In this document: piece by piece, positions 17,173 to 26,037 of the stretch
Layout: each line of letters opens with the position of its first letter
Position numbering within the stretch: position 1 is the first letter of the stretch
Source of the DNA: Pseudomonas sp. MM223
GTDB lineage: Bacteria > Pseudomonadota > Gammaproteobacteria > Pseudomonadales > Pseudomonadaceae
Length of the DNA stretch: 64,000 bases
Direction: 5' to 3'
Assembly: GCA_947090765.1 (NCBI GenBank)
Contig: OX352322.1
Coordinates: forward strand, 2,587,501-2,651,500
The notes under the pieces: model-generated
The model's database searches: none
What the model was told of the DNA's origin: nothing
What the model saw: only the letters and a program-made list of their open reading frames with translations
Made by a program: the position numbers and the translations under genes

Positions 17173-18249
17173 ATGAGGCCAGCGTCCATGTTTGCCGAAC
17201 AACAAGAAGAACCGGTACAAGCCCCCGTCATCACTGCGCAGGTGAAGCCCGAACTACGGGTGGGTTTCGTGTTGATGAACCACTTCACCCTGGTGCCGGT
17301 GGCGGGCCTGGTGGATTCGCTGCGCTTTGCGGCGGACAAGTCATTCCGCAGCCAGCAGGTGTTCTGCCAGTGGGACTGGATGACGCTGGACGACCAGCCG
17401 ATCACCGCCAGTTGCGGCATGCCCATTTCGCCGACCAAGCCGCTGAACCTGTTCGCCCAGTACGACTATGTGGTGCTGGCCGGTGGCCTGCTGGACGAAA
17501 CCCGCAACCCGCCGGCCTGGCTGCTGGATGCCCTGCGTGAGGTGCATGCGGCAAATATCCCGATCATCGCCCTGTGCTCGGGGTCGTTCGTGCTGGGCAA
17601 GGCCGGGCTGCTCGATGGCCGGCGCTGTGCGCTGCATTTCACCTTGCGTGATGAGTTCAAGGAGCGCTTTCCACTGGCCACGGCGGTGATCGACAAGAGT
17701 TACGTGGACGACCGCGGCATCATCACCTGCCCGGGCGGCACGGCCATCGACCTGGCGGCCAACCTGATCCGCCGGCATTGCGGCGCGGTGCGGGCGCAGA
17801 AGGGGCTGGAATACCTGCTGGTGGATGAGCGCGCCGAAGAGCAGCAGGACAAGGCGGCCAGCGAATGCGTGTACCAGAACGACCGCGTGCAGCGGGCGAT
17901 CAGCTTCATGCGCGCCAACCTGGATGCCTCGATGACGCTCAAGGCCGTGGCTGAAGCGGTGGGTACCCACCCCCGGCAGTTGCACCGCGAATTTGTGGCC
18001 AATACCCAGGAACCACCGGCCAACTACTGGCGCAAGCTGCGCCTGGACCATGCCCGGCGGTTGCTGGTGAATACCAGCCAGAACATCACCACCATTGCCC
18101 TGGCCTGCGGGTTTTCCGATGCGTCGCACTTTATCTTGTGGTTTCGCAAGCAGTATGGCGAGACGCCGTATAGCTTCCGCAAGCGCAGGCATGAAGTGGA
18201 GCGGTTTGACTGGCATGGCGACAAGGTGGGGCTGGACCCGGAGCTCTGA
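17173..18249 (+). CDS. GlxA-family regulator (GATase1/DJ-1-like domain plus AraC helix-turn-helix)
   Basis: The product has 358 residues. The N-terminal half is a DJ-1/PfpI-like domain with the elbow IALCSGSFVLGKAGLLDGRR. The C-terminal half is an AraC DNA-binding domain, with LKAVAEAVGTHPRQLHREF and then TTIALACGFSDASHFILWF. Relatives such as GbdR, CdhR and ArgR sense amino acids or betaines. It is divergent from the flavoprotein oxidase operon. A second in-frame ATG at 17188 is an alternative start. Confidence 0.9.
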   Translation: MRPASMFAEQQEEPVQAPVITAQVKPELRVGFVLMNHFTLVPVAGLVDSLRFAADKSFRSQQVFCQWDWMTLDDQPITASCGMPISPTKPLNLFAQYDYVVLAGGLLDETRNPPAWLLDALREVHAANIPIIALCSGSFVLGKAGLLDGRRCALHFTLRDEFKERFPLATAVIDKSYVDDRGIITCPGGTAIDLAANLIRRHCGAVRAQKGLEYLLVDERAEEQQDKAASECVYQNDRVQRAISFMRANLDASMTLKAVAEAVGTHPRQLHREFVANTQEPPANYWRKLRLDHARRLLVNTSQNITTIALACGFSDASHFILWFRKQYGETPYSFRKRRHEVERFDWHGDKVGLDPEL

Positions 18250-18267
18250 CAAACCATCGCGGTCAGG

Positions 18268-18381
18268 TGTAGGAGCGGCCTTGTGTCGCGATGGGCCGCA
18301 ACGCGGCCCCAAGGTTTCAGCCTTGATGCATAAATTTTGGGGCCGCGTTGCGGCCCATCGCGACACAAGGCCGCTCCTACA
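18268..18381. repeat. REP inverted pair (subfamily B)
   Basis: Outer arms TGTAGGAGCGGCCTTGTGTC and complement, with inner GGCCGCAACGCGGCCCC arms. It separates the convergent GlxA-type gene and the RidA gene. Confidence 0.85.
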
Positions 18382-18397
18382 GGGACCGTGTGGGGGG

Positions 18398-18736
18398 TTA
18401 GAGCTGGCCGAAGGCTTGAATTTCGATGCGGTATTCGGGAGCAGCCAGGGCTGCACCTACACAGGCCCGCACTGGTGGCTGCTCACCCACCCAGGCGTCA
18501 TACACTTCATTCATCGCCGCAAACTCACCCATGTCTGCCAGCCAGATCTGCATGCGGGTGAGGTTGCTTTTGCCCGCGCCTATCTGCGCCAGCCACTGCT
18601 CCAGTTGCGCCAGCACGCAGCGGGTTTGCGCAGCAATGTCACCCGGTTGCAGGGCCACTATGCCGGCGGTTTCGATACGGCCATCCACCAGCACCATCTG
18701 GCTGGCCCGTTTGCCGGGGTTGATACGTTCGATCAT
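18398..18736 (-). CDS. RidA/YjgF/UK114-family protein
   Basis: The product has 112 residues from MIERINPG. It keeps the RidA-type path AALAAPEYRIEIQAFGQL at the end, with an arginine in PPVRACVGAA where the family arginine binds substrate carboxylates. RidA proteins hydrolyse reactive enamines and imines made by flavin- or PLP-dependent enzymes. It is the last gene of a leftward MFS-cupin-RidA unit, with an 11-base gap to the cupin gene. Flavoprotein amine oxidases lie on both sides, which fits an imine-clearing role. Confidence 0.88.
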   Translation of the reverse strand: MIERINPGKRASQMVLVDGRIETAGIVALQPGDIAAQTRCVLAQLEQWLAQIGAGKSNLTRMQIWLADMGEFAAMNEVYDAWVGEQPPVRACVGAALAAPEYRIEIQAFGQL

Positions 18737-18747
18737 CGGCTCGTTCC

Positions 18748-19098
18748 TTAGAACAGTACGTAAGTCTTGCGCAGGGTTTCGCGAATGTCCCATACACCTT
18801 CGCAGTTCTCCGGGAACAGCACCGCGTCGCCGGCGCGCAGCTCTATCGGCTCGCCACCGTCGGGGGTAAAGGTGCACCAGCCGCTGACAATGTGGCTGAA
18901 CTCACGGTTTTTCAGGTGGCGGCGGAACACACCCGGGCTGCTTTCCCATACGCCGATGCTGGCGCCGACGGCTTCGTCGGTCTGGTCCTGGGCGGTGGCG
19001 GCCTGGGCGACGGGCTCACCAATCGGCAGGCGGGCCGGGGCAGGGGCACCCAGTGACGAAAGGGGGGCATTGCGCACGACAGTCAGTACTTGGCTCAC
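18748..19098 (-). CDS. Cupin domain protein (DUF861/cupin_3 type)
   Basis: The product has 116 residues. The cupin strand motif is FSHIVSGWCTFTPDGGEPIE, followed by LRAGDAVLFPENCEGVWDI. This places it in the DUF861/cupin_3 group of small proteins often found beside amine or ureide catabolic genes. No enzymatic activity can be assigned. It lies 12 bases after the MFS gene and 11 bases before RidA. Confidence 0.82.
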   Translation of the reverse strand: MSQVLTVVRNAPLSSLGAPAPARLPIGEPVAQAATAQDQTDEAVGASIGVWESSPGVFRRHLKNREFSHIVSGWCTFTPDGGEPIELRAGDAVLFPENCEGVWDIRETLRKTYVLF

Positions 19099-19110
19099 GA
19101 AAAGGCTCCT

Positions 19111-20487
19111 TCAGGCTTTACGGACAACGGGTTTGGCAGCGGAGTTGGCGCTGCTGGGGTTACCGAGCGCGGCGGCTTGCTGCAGGTCGAGCTTGCTGGT
19201 CTCGGGGGCCAGCCACCAGGAGATCAAGGCGCCGAACAGCGAGATCAGGGCGGCAGCGAACATGGTGTTGGCAATGCCGTAGGAGGCCAGGGAGATCGGC
19301 ACCAGGTACGTGCCCACGGCTGCGCCGATGCGTGACAACGAAGTAGCCAGGCCCACCGCCGACGCACGGATCTCGGTCGGGAACAGCTCGTTGGGGTAGA
19401 CGTACTCAAGCACCTGGGCGCCGCCGATCAGTACGGCATAGGCGCCGAACAGCACCAGTACGGTGGTTGGCGAGGCATCCGGGAACACCCCCAGCAGCAC
19501 CAGCGACATGCCCGACCAGAGGAAGCTGTGGATCAGCATGTTGCGCCGGCCCAGGCGGTTGATCAGCTTGGTGGCCAGCAGGCAGCCAAGGGTGAACAGC
19601 AAGGTGATGGCGATGGAGCCATAGGCCGCCCAGTCACCGGTCAGTTGCAGTGCCTGCAGCACTTTGGGGGCGAACGAGTAGATGGCGAACAGCGGCACGA
19701 TCGCGCAGGTCCAGAACAGGGTGACAAAGGCCATGCGCTTGCCGTAACCGGAGTGGAACAGCGACCACACCGACACCGGTTTATCGCTGGTCTGCTCTGG
19801 CAGGTCGGCAATGGAGTAGTCCGGGCCGTAGACTTTCTTGATCACGGCGTCGGCTTCGGCGGTGCGGCCTTTGCTCAGCAGCCAGCGTGGCGATTCCGGT
19901 GTGCCACTGCGGGCAACCAGGAACAGCGCACCGGGTATCAGGGCGCTGGCCAATACATAGCGCCAACCGTCTTCACCGCCCACGCGCAGCAGCAGTTCGC
20001 CGACCATGTAGGCCACGGCGGCACCGGCAAACCACATCAGTACCATGGCGGCCAGCAACGGCCCACGCTGCTTGCGTGGCAGGAATTCGGCCAGTAGCGA
20101 CGTGGCGATCGGGTAATCGGCACCGACCGCGATACCGATCAGCAACCGCCAGGCGAACAGTGCCCAGGCCGACTCGACCCAGAACTGCGCCACCGAAAAG
20201 CCGACGATGGCCACCAGGTCGACCAGGTACAGCACTTTGCGCCCGTACTTGTCGGTGAACCAGCCACCGAGAAAACCACCCAGGAAGACCCCGATCAATG
20301 CTGACGCGGCGATCAGCCCCTCCCACAGGGCCGACAGCTGCAAGGCATTGGTGATTTGCAGCATGGCGACGCCGATGATGCTTAATACATAGCCATCGAG
20401 AAAAGGCCCGCCAGCGGAATAGACCGTCAGTTTGCGGTGGAACCCGTTGAGCGGCGCATCTTCTACGGAGCGTTTGGAAACGGACAT
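19111..20487 (-). CDS. MFS transporter (sugar-porter/AAHS-like)
   Basis: The product has 458 residues and twelve predicted membrane segments. The early motif GPFLDGYVLSIIGVAM is followed by GGWFTDKYGRKVLYLVDLV, the MFS loop 2-3 signature, and PRKQRGPLLAAMVLMWF at the loop before segment 5. The N-terminal pattern is shared with the MFS carrier at 24668, so the two are paralogues. It heads the MFS-cupin-RidA unit and probably imports the compound those genes process. Confidence 0.87.
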   Translation of the reverse strand: MSVSKRSVEDAPLNGFHRKLTVYSAGGPFLDGYVLSIIGVAMLQITNALQLSALWEGLIAASALIGVFLGGFLGGWFTDKYGRKVLYLVDLVAIVGFSVAQFWVESAWALFAWRLLIGIAVGADYPIATSLLAEFLPRKQRGPLLAAMVLMWFAGAAVAYMVGELLLRVGGEDGWRYVLASALIPGALFLVARSGTPESPRWLLSKGRTAEADAVIKKVYGPDYSIADLPEQTSDKPVSVWSLFHSGYGKRMAFVTLFWTCAIVPLFAIYSFAPKVLQALQLTGDWAAYGSIAITLLFTLGCLLATKLINRLGRRNMLIHSFLWSGMSLVLLGVFPDASPTTVLVLFGAYAVLIGGAQVLEYVYPNELFPTEIRASAVGLATSLSRIGAAVGTYLVPISLASYGIANTMFAAALISLFGALISWWLAPETSKLDLQQAAALGNPSSANSAAKPVVRKA

Positions 20488-20725
20488 GCGGCTTACCTCT
20501 TGTTGTTATGTGGTGCACTAACGTGGCGGCACTATGGCACCGGCTTGCGCGGGCGCCCTATAACGGCTCGGACGAGTCATGGGATGGGATGACCGTGGGT
20601 GCCGAGGCCTTACGCAAGTTGTCATGGATGTTCTAGGGCAGGGGGCGGGGGCTTTTCTAATGTGTGGGGGCCGGCTTGCCGGTACTGAGGTTTCAGCACA
20701 ATTACAACTACCTGGAATTCCAACC

Positions 20726-22204
20726 ATGACCCGCCCCTCACTCGACTCCCTCGACGGCGACCATTACGACGTGGTGGTCATCGGCGCCGGCGCGGTCGGC
20801 TGCGCCGCTGCCCGTCAGCTGGCTGCCCGCAACTTCCGCACCTTGCTGGTAGACCGTGGCGATATCGGCGCCGGTACCTCCTCACGCTCCAGCCGCATGC
20901 TCTATTCGGGGCTTGGTTACCTGGCTGCGCGCTATCCGCTGTGGCAGATCCCGTTCCGCCCGTTCGACATGTGGCAGCGGCTGCGCTACACCCGCCAGGT
21001 GATGCGCTGCCGTGCCGAGCTGGTCAAGGACATGCCCGGCCACCTTACCCGGCACCGCTTCCATTACCCGTTCCGCCGGGGCGACCGCTACCCGCCATGG
21101 CTGGTGGACATGGGCTTTCGCCTGGTTGAAGCGCTGGGTGGCTGGAAAGTGCCGCTGGCCTACCGACGGCAGTCGCTGCAACAGGCGGCGGGCGACAGCG
21201 CCATGGCCGCGGGGCTGGGTGGGGCGCTGCATGGTGTGGGCGTATTCGAGGAATACATGTATGCCTGGCCCGAGCGCATCTGCGTCGACACGGCACTGGA
21301 CGCGCAATGGCGTGGCGCCACCGTGCGTACCTATACCCGCGTCAGCCAGCTGCAACGCCTGGATACCCAATGGCAACTGACCCTGGACGAGCAGGCGCCG
21401 GAAAGCCATGGCCAGGCCCGGGTTACCGCCAAGGTGGTGATCAATGCTGCCGGGCCCTGGGTGGACCGCGTGCCGGGTGCGGCCGACCGTAGCCCGCGCG
21501 TGTTGGGCATCAAAGGGGTGAACGTGATGGTGCGCCTGCCAGAGGCTTATCGCGGCCAGGGCCTTGAGGCCTTTTCCAGCAAGGGCGAGCCTTATTACGT
21601 GTTCCCTTGGCGTGAGTTCCATTTCATCGGCCCGACCGAATCGGAGTTTCACGATGACCCGGACACCGTGCGGGTGGAAGACAGCGAAATCGACTACATC
21701 CTCAGCGAAGCCAACCACCTGTTCCCTGACCTGCAATTGGCCCGCAAGGATGTACAGCATTGCTGGTGCGGCGTGCGCCCGACCTCGACGCTGGATGGGC
21801 GCAGCACGCACTTGCCGGTACGCCTGAGCGAGGCGGTGGGCAAGCCGGGCCTGCTGACCCTGACCGGTTCCACCATCATGCTGCACCGGCACGCCGCACG
21901 GGTGATTGCCCGGGGCGTGGAGGCGCGGCTGGGCAAGCGCGGCAAGGCGCCTGAGGGGATGCTTGAGCGCGGTCAGGTCGATAGCGACGATATCGCTGCT
22001 GTGGTGCGGCACGAGCATGTGGTGCGGCTGGTGGATGTGGTGCGCAGGCGCTTGCCTTGGGGGCTGGACCCGGACCTTGGGCGGCAGCGGGTAGAGCAGT
22101 TGTCGCAGAAGGTGGCGGCAGTGCTGGGTTGGTCGGAGGCGCGGCGGCAGGCAGAGTTGAGGCATTTCGAGGAGGATACGGCGCGGGTGTACCGACAGCT
22201 GTAG
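20726..22204 (+). CDS. FAD-dependent oxidoreductase, glycerol-3-phosphate dehydrogenase (GlpD)-like
   Basis: The product has 492 residues starting MTRPSLDS; the longer frame upstream lacks family similarity. The FAD motif is VVVIGAGAVGCAAARQLAAR. It is followed by RGDIGAGTSSRSSRMLYSG, the GlpD-type loop, and later CWCGVRPTSTLDGRSTHLPV and a C-terminal helical domain. It differs enough from GlpD that a glycerol 3-phosphate substrate is not assured. It runs opposite to its neighbours and faces the MFS unit across 238 bases. Confidence 0.82.
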   Translation: MTRPSLDSLDGDHYDVVVIGAGAVGCAAARQLAARNFRTLLVDRGDIGAGTSSRSSRMLYSGLGYLAARYPLWQIPFRPFDMWQRLRYTRQVMRCRAELVKDMPGHLTRHRFHYPFRRGDRYPPWLVDMGFRLVEALGGWKVPLAYRRQSLQQAAGDSAMAAGLGGALHGVGVFEEYMYAWPERICVDTALDAQWRGATVRTYTRVSQLQRLDTQWQLTLDEQAPESHGQARVTAKVVINAAGPWVDRVPGAADRSPRVLGIKGVNVMVRLPEAYRGQGLEAFSSKGEPYYVFPWREFHFIGPTESEFHDDPDTVRVEDSEIDYILSEANHLFPDLQLARKDVQHCWCGVRPTSTLDGRSTHLPVRLSEAVGKPGLLTLTGSTIMLHRHAARVIARGVEARLGKRGKAPEGMLERGQVDSDDIAAVVRHEHVVRLVDVVRRRLPWGLDPDLGRQRVEQLSQKVAAVLGWSEARRQAELRHFEEDTARVYRQL

Positions 22205-22211
22205 CGGTAGG

Positions 22212-22240
22212 CAGGGCCGACGATGACGTTGTCGGCCCTG
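22212..22240. terminator. Hairpin between convergent genes, probable two-way terminator
   Basis: CAGGGCCGAC at 22212-22221 pairs perfectly with GTCGGCCCTG at 22231-22240 around a 9-base loop. It lies in the 42-base gap between two convergent stop codons. No strong T-run follows on either strand, so its strength is uncertain. Confidence 0.55.
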
Positions 22241-22246
22241 TAACGC

Positions 22247-23029
22247 TTACTGCTCGTTTAGCCCTGACCGCGTCAACAACCCGTCCAGCACCACCTCGCA
22301 TGCCGCGCCCCAGGTGGCGCTTACCGGCTGATGCATCAGCACCGCCAGGCCGTCCGCCGTAAAGGTGCCCGGCGTGGCAATGGCCTGGCCCAAGGCCTTG
22401 AGCGTGTACCCCGGCTGCTGCCCGGCACTGGCCACGCAGTCTTGCAGGTTACCCAGCACCAGCGCACGTGCTTCGGCTGCGGGCAGGCCTTTGTCCATCA
22501 GCCATTGTTGCAGGTCGTGCAGCAGGAAGTAGAACCAGCCATTCATGCACGCCGCCACGGTGGCCAGTTCGAATTCCGGCTCGCCGTGCAGCACAACCAG
22601 TTTGCCCAGTGGCCCCAGGTAGTGTGTGGTGAGCGTATCGGGCGGGCACACCACCACCGTAGACTGGTTGTACTGCGCCGCATACGACAGCATCGCACGC
22701 ACACAGAGGGCACCAGGGAAAGCGGTGGACAGTTGCGCAAGGTTGACCCCGGCGGCGAGCGAGACCAGGCGCTGGCCGGGGCGCAGGTGTACGCCATCTG
22801 CCAGTTCGGCGAGCGAATGCGGGCGCACGCCAAGGATGACCAGTTCTGCCTGGTCGACCACTGCCTGGTTGCTGGCCAGCACCTGGCAGCCGTGTTCGCG
22901 GGCCAGCAGGGCGGCCCGTTGCGCATTGCGCGGTGACAGCAGGATGGGGCCCTCGAAACCGCTGCGACGCAGGCCGATGACCACTTTTTCGGTGAGTTCG
23001 CCCACCCCGAGAATGCCAAGGCTTTGCAT
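22247..23029 (-). CDS. Pyrroline-5-carboxylate reductase-like NAD(P) oxidoreductase
   Basis: The product has 260 residues. The N-terminal Rossmann motif is LGILGVGELTEKVVIGLRRSG, followed by ILGVRPHSLAELADGV, the pattern of the ProC/F420 oxidoreductase family. The C-terminal half corresponds to the ProC dimerisation domain but is divergent. The true ProC reaction (P5C to proline) is not certain. The gene lies 12 bases after the flavoprotein oxidase at 23042 and is probably co-transcribed, so it may reduce a cyclic imine or act on a related intermediate. Confidence 0.78.
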   Translation of the reverse strand: MQSLGILGVGELTEKVVIGLRRSGFEGPILLSPRNAQRAALLAREHGCQVLASNQAVVDQAELVILGVRPHSLAELADGVHLRPGQRLVSLAAGVNLAQLSTAFPGALCVRAMLSYAAQYNQSTVVVCPPDTLTTHYLGPLGKLVVLHGEPEFELATVAACMNGWFYFLLHDLQQWLMDKGLPAAEARALVLGNLQDCVASAGQQPGYTLKALGQAIATPGTFTADGLAVLMHQPVSATWGAACEVVLDGLLTRSGLNEQ

Positions 23030-23041
23030 GGTGCCTCCTGG

Positions 23042-24361
23042 TCAGCTTTCCAGGCCGGCGCGGCGCTGGCCCCAGTGCAGGTTAAGGTTGACGCCTGCGC
23101 TCAACAGCGGCTCCGGCGGGTTGCGGTTGGGGCCAGCGGAACCGAGCAGAAAGTCGATCAGCTCGTCGCGTTCGCCGCTCAGCCAGTCAGCCAGCAGGGT
23201 GCCGGTCGCCGTGCCACGGGTGATGCCAAGGCCGTTGCAGCACAGCGCCGCGTGCACATTGGGTGCGAGGGTGCCGAAGTGCGACAGGTGGTTGCGCGAC
23301 AGGCACATCGAGCCACCCCAGGTGTATTCGAACGCCATGCCCGACAGCATGGGGAAGCGCCGCTCGAACGAATCGCGATGCTGGCGCCCGGCACGGGCAA
23401 TGTGGCGTGGGTTGGCGCGGCCATCGGCATTGAAACTGAAGCTGTTGCGCACCAGCAGGCGCTGGTCCGAGGTGCGCCGCAGGGTGCTGCCGAACGGGTC
23501 TGCCGGGATGATGCCCCAGGTGTTCTTGCCACCCAGACGGGCTTGTTCGTCCTCGGTCAGCGGGCGGGTCATGCTGGCGTAAGTGAAGATGGGCAGCAAA
23601 CGGCCAGGCAGGAAGCCGAAGTACGAGGCAAAGGCATTGTTGGTCAGCAGCAACTGGTCGGCGACGATCTCGCCATTGGCGTGCTTGAGGGTGATGCGCC
23701 GGCCCTGTTCGATGTGAGTGATGGTGGTGCGTTCGTGCAGGGTCACGTTGCCTGGCAGGCTGTCGGCCAGGCCTTTGGCCAGGGCGGCCGGTTGCAGCAG
23801 TTGGGTACCCGGGGTGTACAGCGCCTTGCGGTAAAAGGCAGTACCGAAGTGCTCGGGCAGGTCGCGGGCATCGATCATCTGGTAGGGCTGGCCGAGTTTT
23901 TCCAGGCCGCTGCGGTAGGCTTCGAGCACCGCCAGGCCTTTGTCTTCGACGGCCGCCTGGTACTTGCCGTCCGGGCGGATCTGGCAGTCGATGCCGTGCT
24001 GGTTGATCAGCTCGCGCAAGATCGCCTGTGCGCGCAGGTTGAGCTTGAGGTTCATCCGCGCCGTGGGCAGGTCACCGATGTAGTCGGCGGCGCCGATGTC
24101 GTGGGGTAGGTCGATGGCAAAACCAGAGTTGCGCCCCGAGGCGCCGAAGCCGACGTCCTGGGCGTCGACCAGGATCACTTCGTCGTCAGGGTGATGCAGG
24201 GCCAGTTGCCGCGCGGCGGCCAGGCCGGTGAAGCCCGCGCCAAGCACCACCCAGCGCGCCTCGCTCCGCCCCCGGTGCGCGGCGCGTGGCTGGCGCGGCG
24301 GGCTGAGGTGGAACCAGCCGCAACCGTTGTCGTCCGCGGGGGTAGAGGTGTTTCTGTACAT
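23042..24361 (-). CDS. FAD-dependent oxidoreductase, DAO family
   Basis: The product has 439 residues from MYRNTSTP. The FAD motif is WVVLGAGFTGLAAARQLALH and is followed by DVGFGASGRNSGFAIDLPHD, the same GASGRN(S/G)G signature as the oxidase at 15596. LCCNGLGITRGTATGTLLADW is the C-terminal flavin contact. It probably oxidises a primary or secondary amine. It heads a two-gene leftward unit with the ProC-like reductase and is divergent from the MFS gene at 24668. Confidence 0.85.
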   Translation of the reverse strand: MYRNTSTPADDNGCGWFHLSPPRQPRAAHRGRSEARWVVLGAGFTGLAAARQLALHHPDDEVILVDAQDVGFGASGRNSGFAIDLPHDIGAADYIGDLPTARMNLKLNLRAQAILRELINQHGIDCQIRPDGKYQAAVEDKGLAVLEAYRSGLEKLGQPYQMIDARDLPEHFGTAFYRKALYTPGTQLLQPAALAKGLADSLPGNVTLHERTTITHIEQGRRITLKHANGEIVADQLLLTNNAFASYFGFLPGRLLPIFTYASMTRPLTEDEQARLGGKNTWGIIPADPFGSTLRRTSDQRLLVRNSFSFNADGRANPRHIARAGRQHRDSFERRFPMLSGMAFEYTWGGSMCLSRNHLSHFGTLAPNVHAALCCNGLGITRGTATGTLLADWLSGERDELIDFLLGSAGPNRNPPEPLLSAGVNLNLHWGQRRAGLES

Positions 24362-24667
24362 GGTTTTTATCCGTGTTGTTTTCTCCACTATGGCATTGGC
24401 GGTTGGGTGGGGACTATGACGGGAGGGACGGGGAATAAGATGTTCTGGCCGAGTGGTCTGTCGCCGGGAAGGTGGCGCCGAGGCCATTGAAAGTACCCTC
24501 GGCCACCGGATAAATGGGGCCTGCATCACCATTCCCGGCAGCTAGTATCAACAATCCTGATACTCCGATCACACCTGCTGTTTTACTGATTTGGCAGCCG
24601 TAGACTCGTTCGTAACCGGCCACCCGGGCCGGCCCACAACTACTACAAGAAGCAAGTGGAGACACGA
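24362..24667. other. Divergent intergenic region with hairpin and LysR-type box
   Basis: About 300 bases with no gene. It holds an imperfect hairpin at about 24471-24507 (GCCGAGG with CCTCGGC arms) and a palindrome at 24544-24564. No clear sigma-70 promoter could be assigned by eye. The ribosome site of the MFS gene (AAGTGGAG) is at its right end. Confidence 0.5.
24544..24564. promoter_or_regulatory. Candidate LysR-type operator
   Basis: AGTATCA and TGATACT form a perfect 7-base inverted repeat around a 7-base spacer, the shape of a LysR-type binding box. It is about 104 bases before the start of an operon whose second gene is a LysR regulator. Confidence 0.5.
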
Positions 24668-26021
24668 ATGAGTAGCCAAGTTTCGTTCGAAGACCTCCCC
24701 CTGAGCCGCTTCCATATCCGGACGGTTTTCAGTGGCACCGGCGGTCAATTCAGTGACGGATTCGTGCTAGGGATCATCGGCATCGCGGTCAGCATGGCGG
24801 CGGGGCCGTTGCAATTGAATGCGCTGTGGATGGGCTTGCTCGGCGCGGCGTCATTGGCCGGCCTGTTTCTCGGCAGCCTGGTCGCCGGGCCTCTGGCCGA
24901 CAAGTACGGCCGCCGCACCATCTTTGCCTGGGACATGCTGCTGTTTGCAGTGATTTCGGCCTCGCAGTTCTTCGTGACCTCACCTGAGCAGCTATTGGCA
25001 CTGCGCCTGCTGCTGGGCCTGGTGTTGGGTTTCGACTACGTGGTGAGCAAATCGCTGGTCACCGAGTTCGCGCCGCGCCGTTACCGCGGGCGTTTGCTCA
25101 GTGTGCTGGCAGCCGCTTGGGCGGCCGGTTACGTGGCGGCTTATCTGGTGGGCTTCGCCATTCGTGATATCGGCCCCGATGCCTGGCGCATCATGCTCGC
25201 CTTGAGCGGTGTGCCGGCGCTGCTGATCTTGCCGCTGCGCATGGGCGTGCCGGAGTCGCCTATCTGGCTGATGGCCCGTGGGCGTGCTGCCGAGGCGCTG
25301 GCCATCGTGCACAGCAAGTTCGGCCCCCACGTGACCTTGCCGGCAACGCCGCCACTTGCCCACAAACGCGGCAGTATTGGCGAGCTGTTGAGCAAGCGGT
25401 GGCGCCGCAATACCCTGGTCGGCTGCGTGTTCTACACCTGCCAGGTGATCCCGTTCTTCGCCCTGGGCACCTTCTCGCCGCGTGTGCTGGAGGCGCTGAA
25501 TGTGCAGGACAAGTTTGTTGGCGGCCTGGTGTACAACGTGCTGCTGATGCTTGGTGCACTGCTGGGCCTGCTGATCATCGACCGCATCTCACGGCGGGCC
25601 TTCCTGGTCGGTACCTTCTACCTCAGCGCCGTGGGCCTTGCAGTGCTGGCTTGGGGCAGCTTTGGTGCGGTGGGCACCATCCTCGCCTTCGGCTTCTTCG
25701 CCTGCGTGCTGGCGGCGGCGGTGAACCTGGAGTTCGTCTACCCGGGTGAGCCTGTTTCCCACCCATCTGCGTGCCTCGGGTATCGGTCTTGCTGTGGCCG
25801 CCAGCCGCTTCGGCTCGGCCTTTGCCACCTTCCTGCTACCCCTGGCTGTGCAGCACCTGGGCGTGCACATGGCGTTGGGCGTATGCGTCGGAGTACTGGT
25901 GTTTGGCGGTATTTTCTGCCACCTCTTCGCACCTGAAACCAGCCAGGAGCAGCTAGCCGCTGTCAGCCCCGAAGACTCGTCTGGGGCCAAGACCGGCGAG
26001 CGCCCACTGAACGCACATTGA
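24668..26021 (+). pseudogene. MFS transporter, frameshifted near 25752 (probably a sequence error)
   Basis: The start MSSQVSFEDL at 24668 has AAGTGGAG six bases upstream. About 450 residues with twelve membrane segments; the early segment GGQFSDGFVLGIIGIAV and the loop GPLADKYGRRTIFAWDML are MFS signatures. The frame reads EFVYPGEP and is then lost. Removing one C at 25752-25753 gives EFVYPGELFPTHLRASGIG and the C-terminal third, through to 26021. The length is 1354 bases, one over a multiple of three. It is the first gene of an MFS-LysR-lyase operon and a paralogue of the carrier at 19111. Confidence 0.88.
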
Positions 26022-26037
26022 TAACCGGAGGATGACC

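Noticed and set aside
18241..18246. The fourth GAGCTC as another frame break
   Set aside because: It is at the very end of the GlxA-type gene (Glu-Leu-stop). The C-terminal sequence is not conserved enough to tell whether the stop is real.
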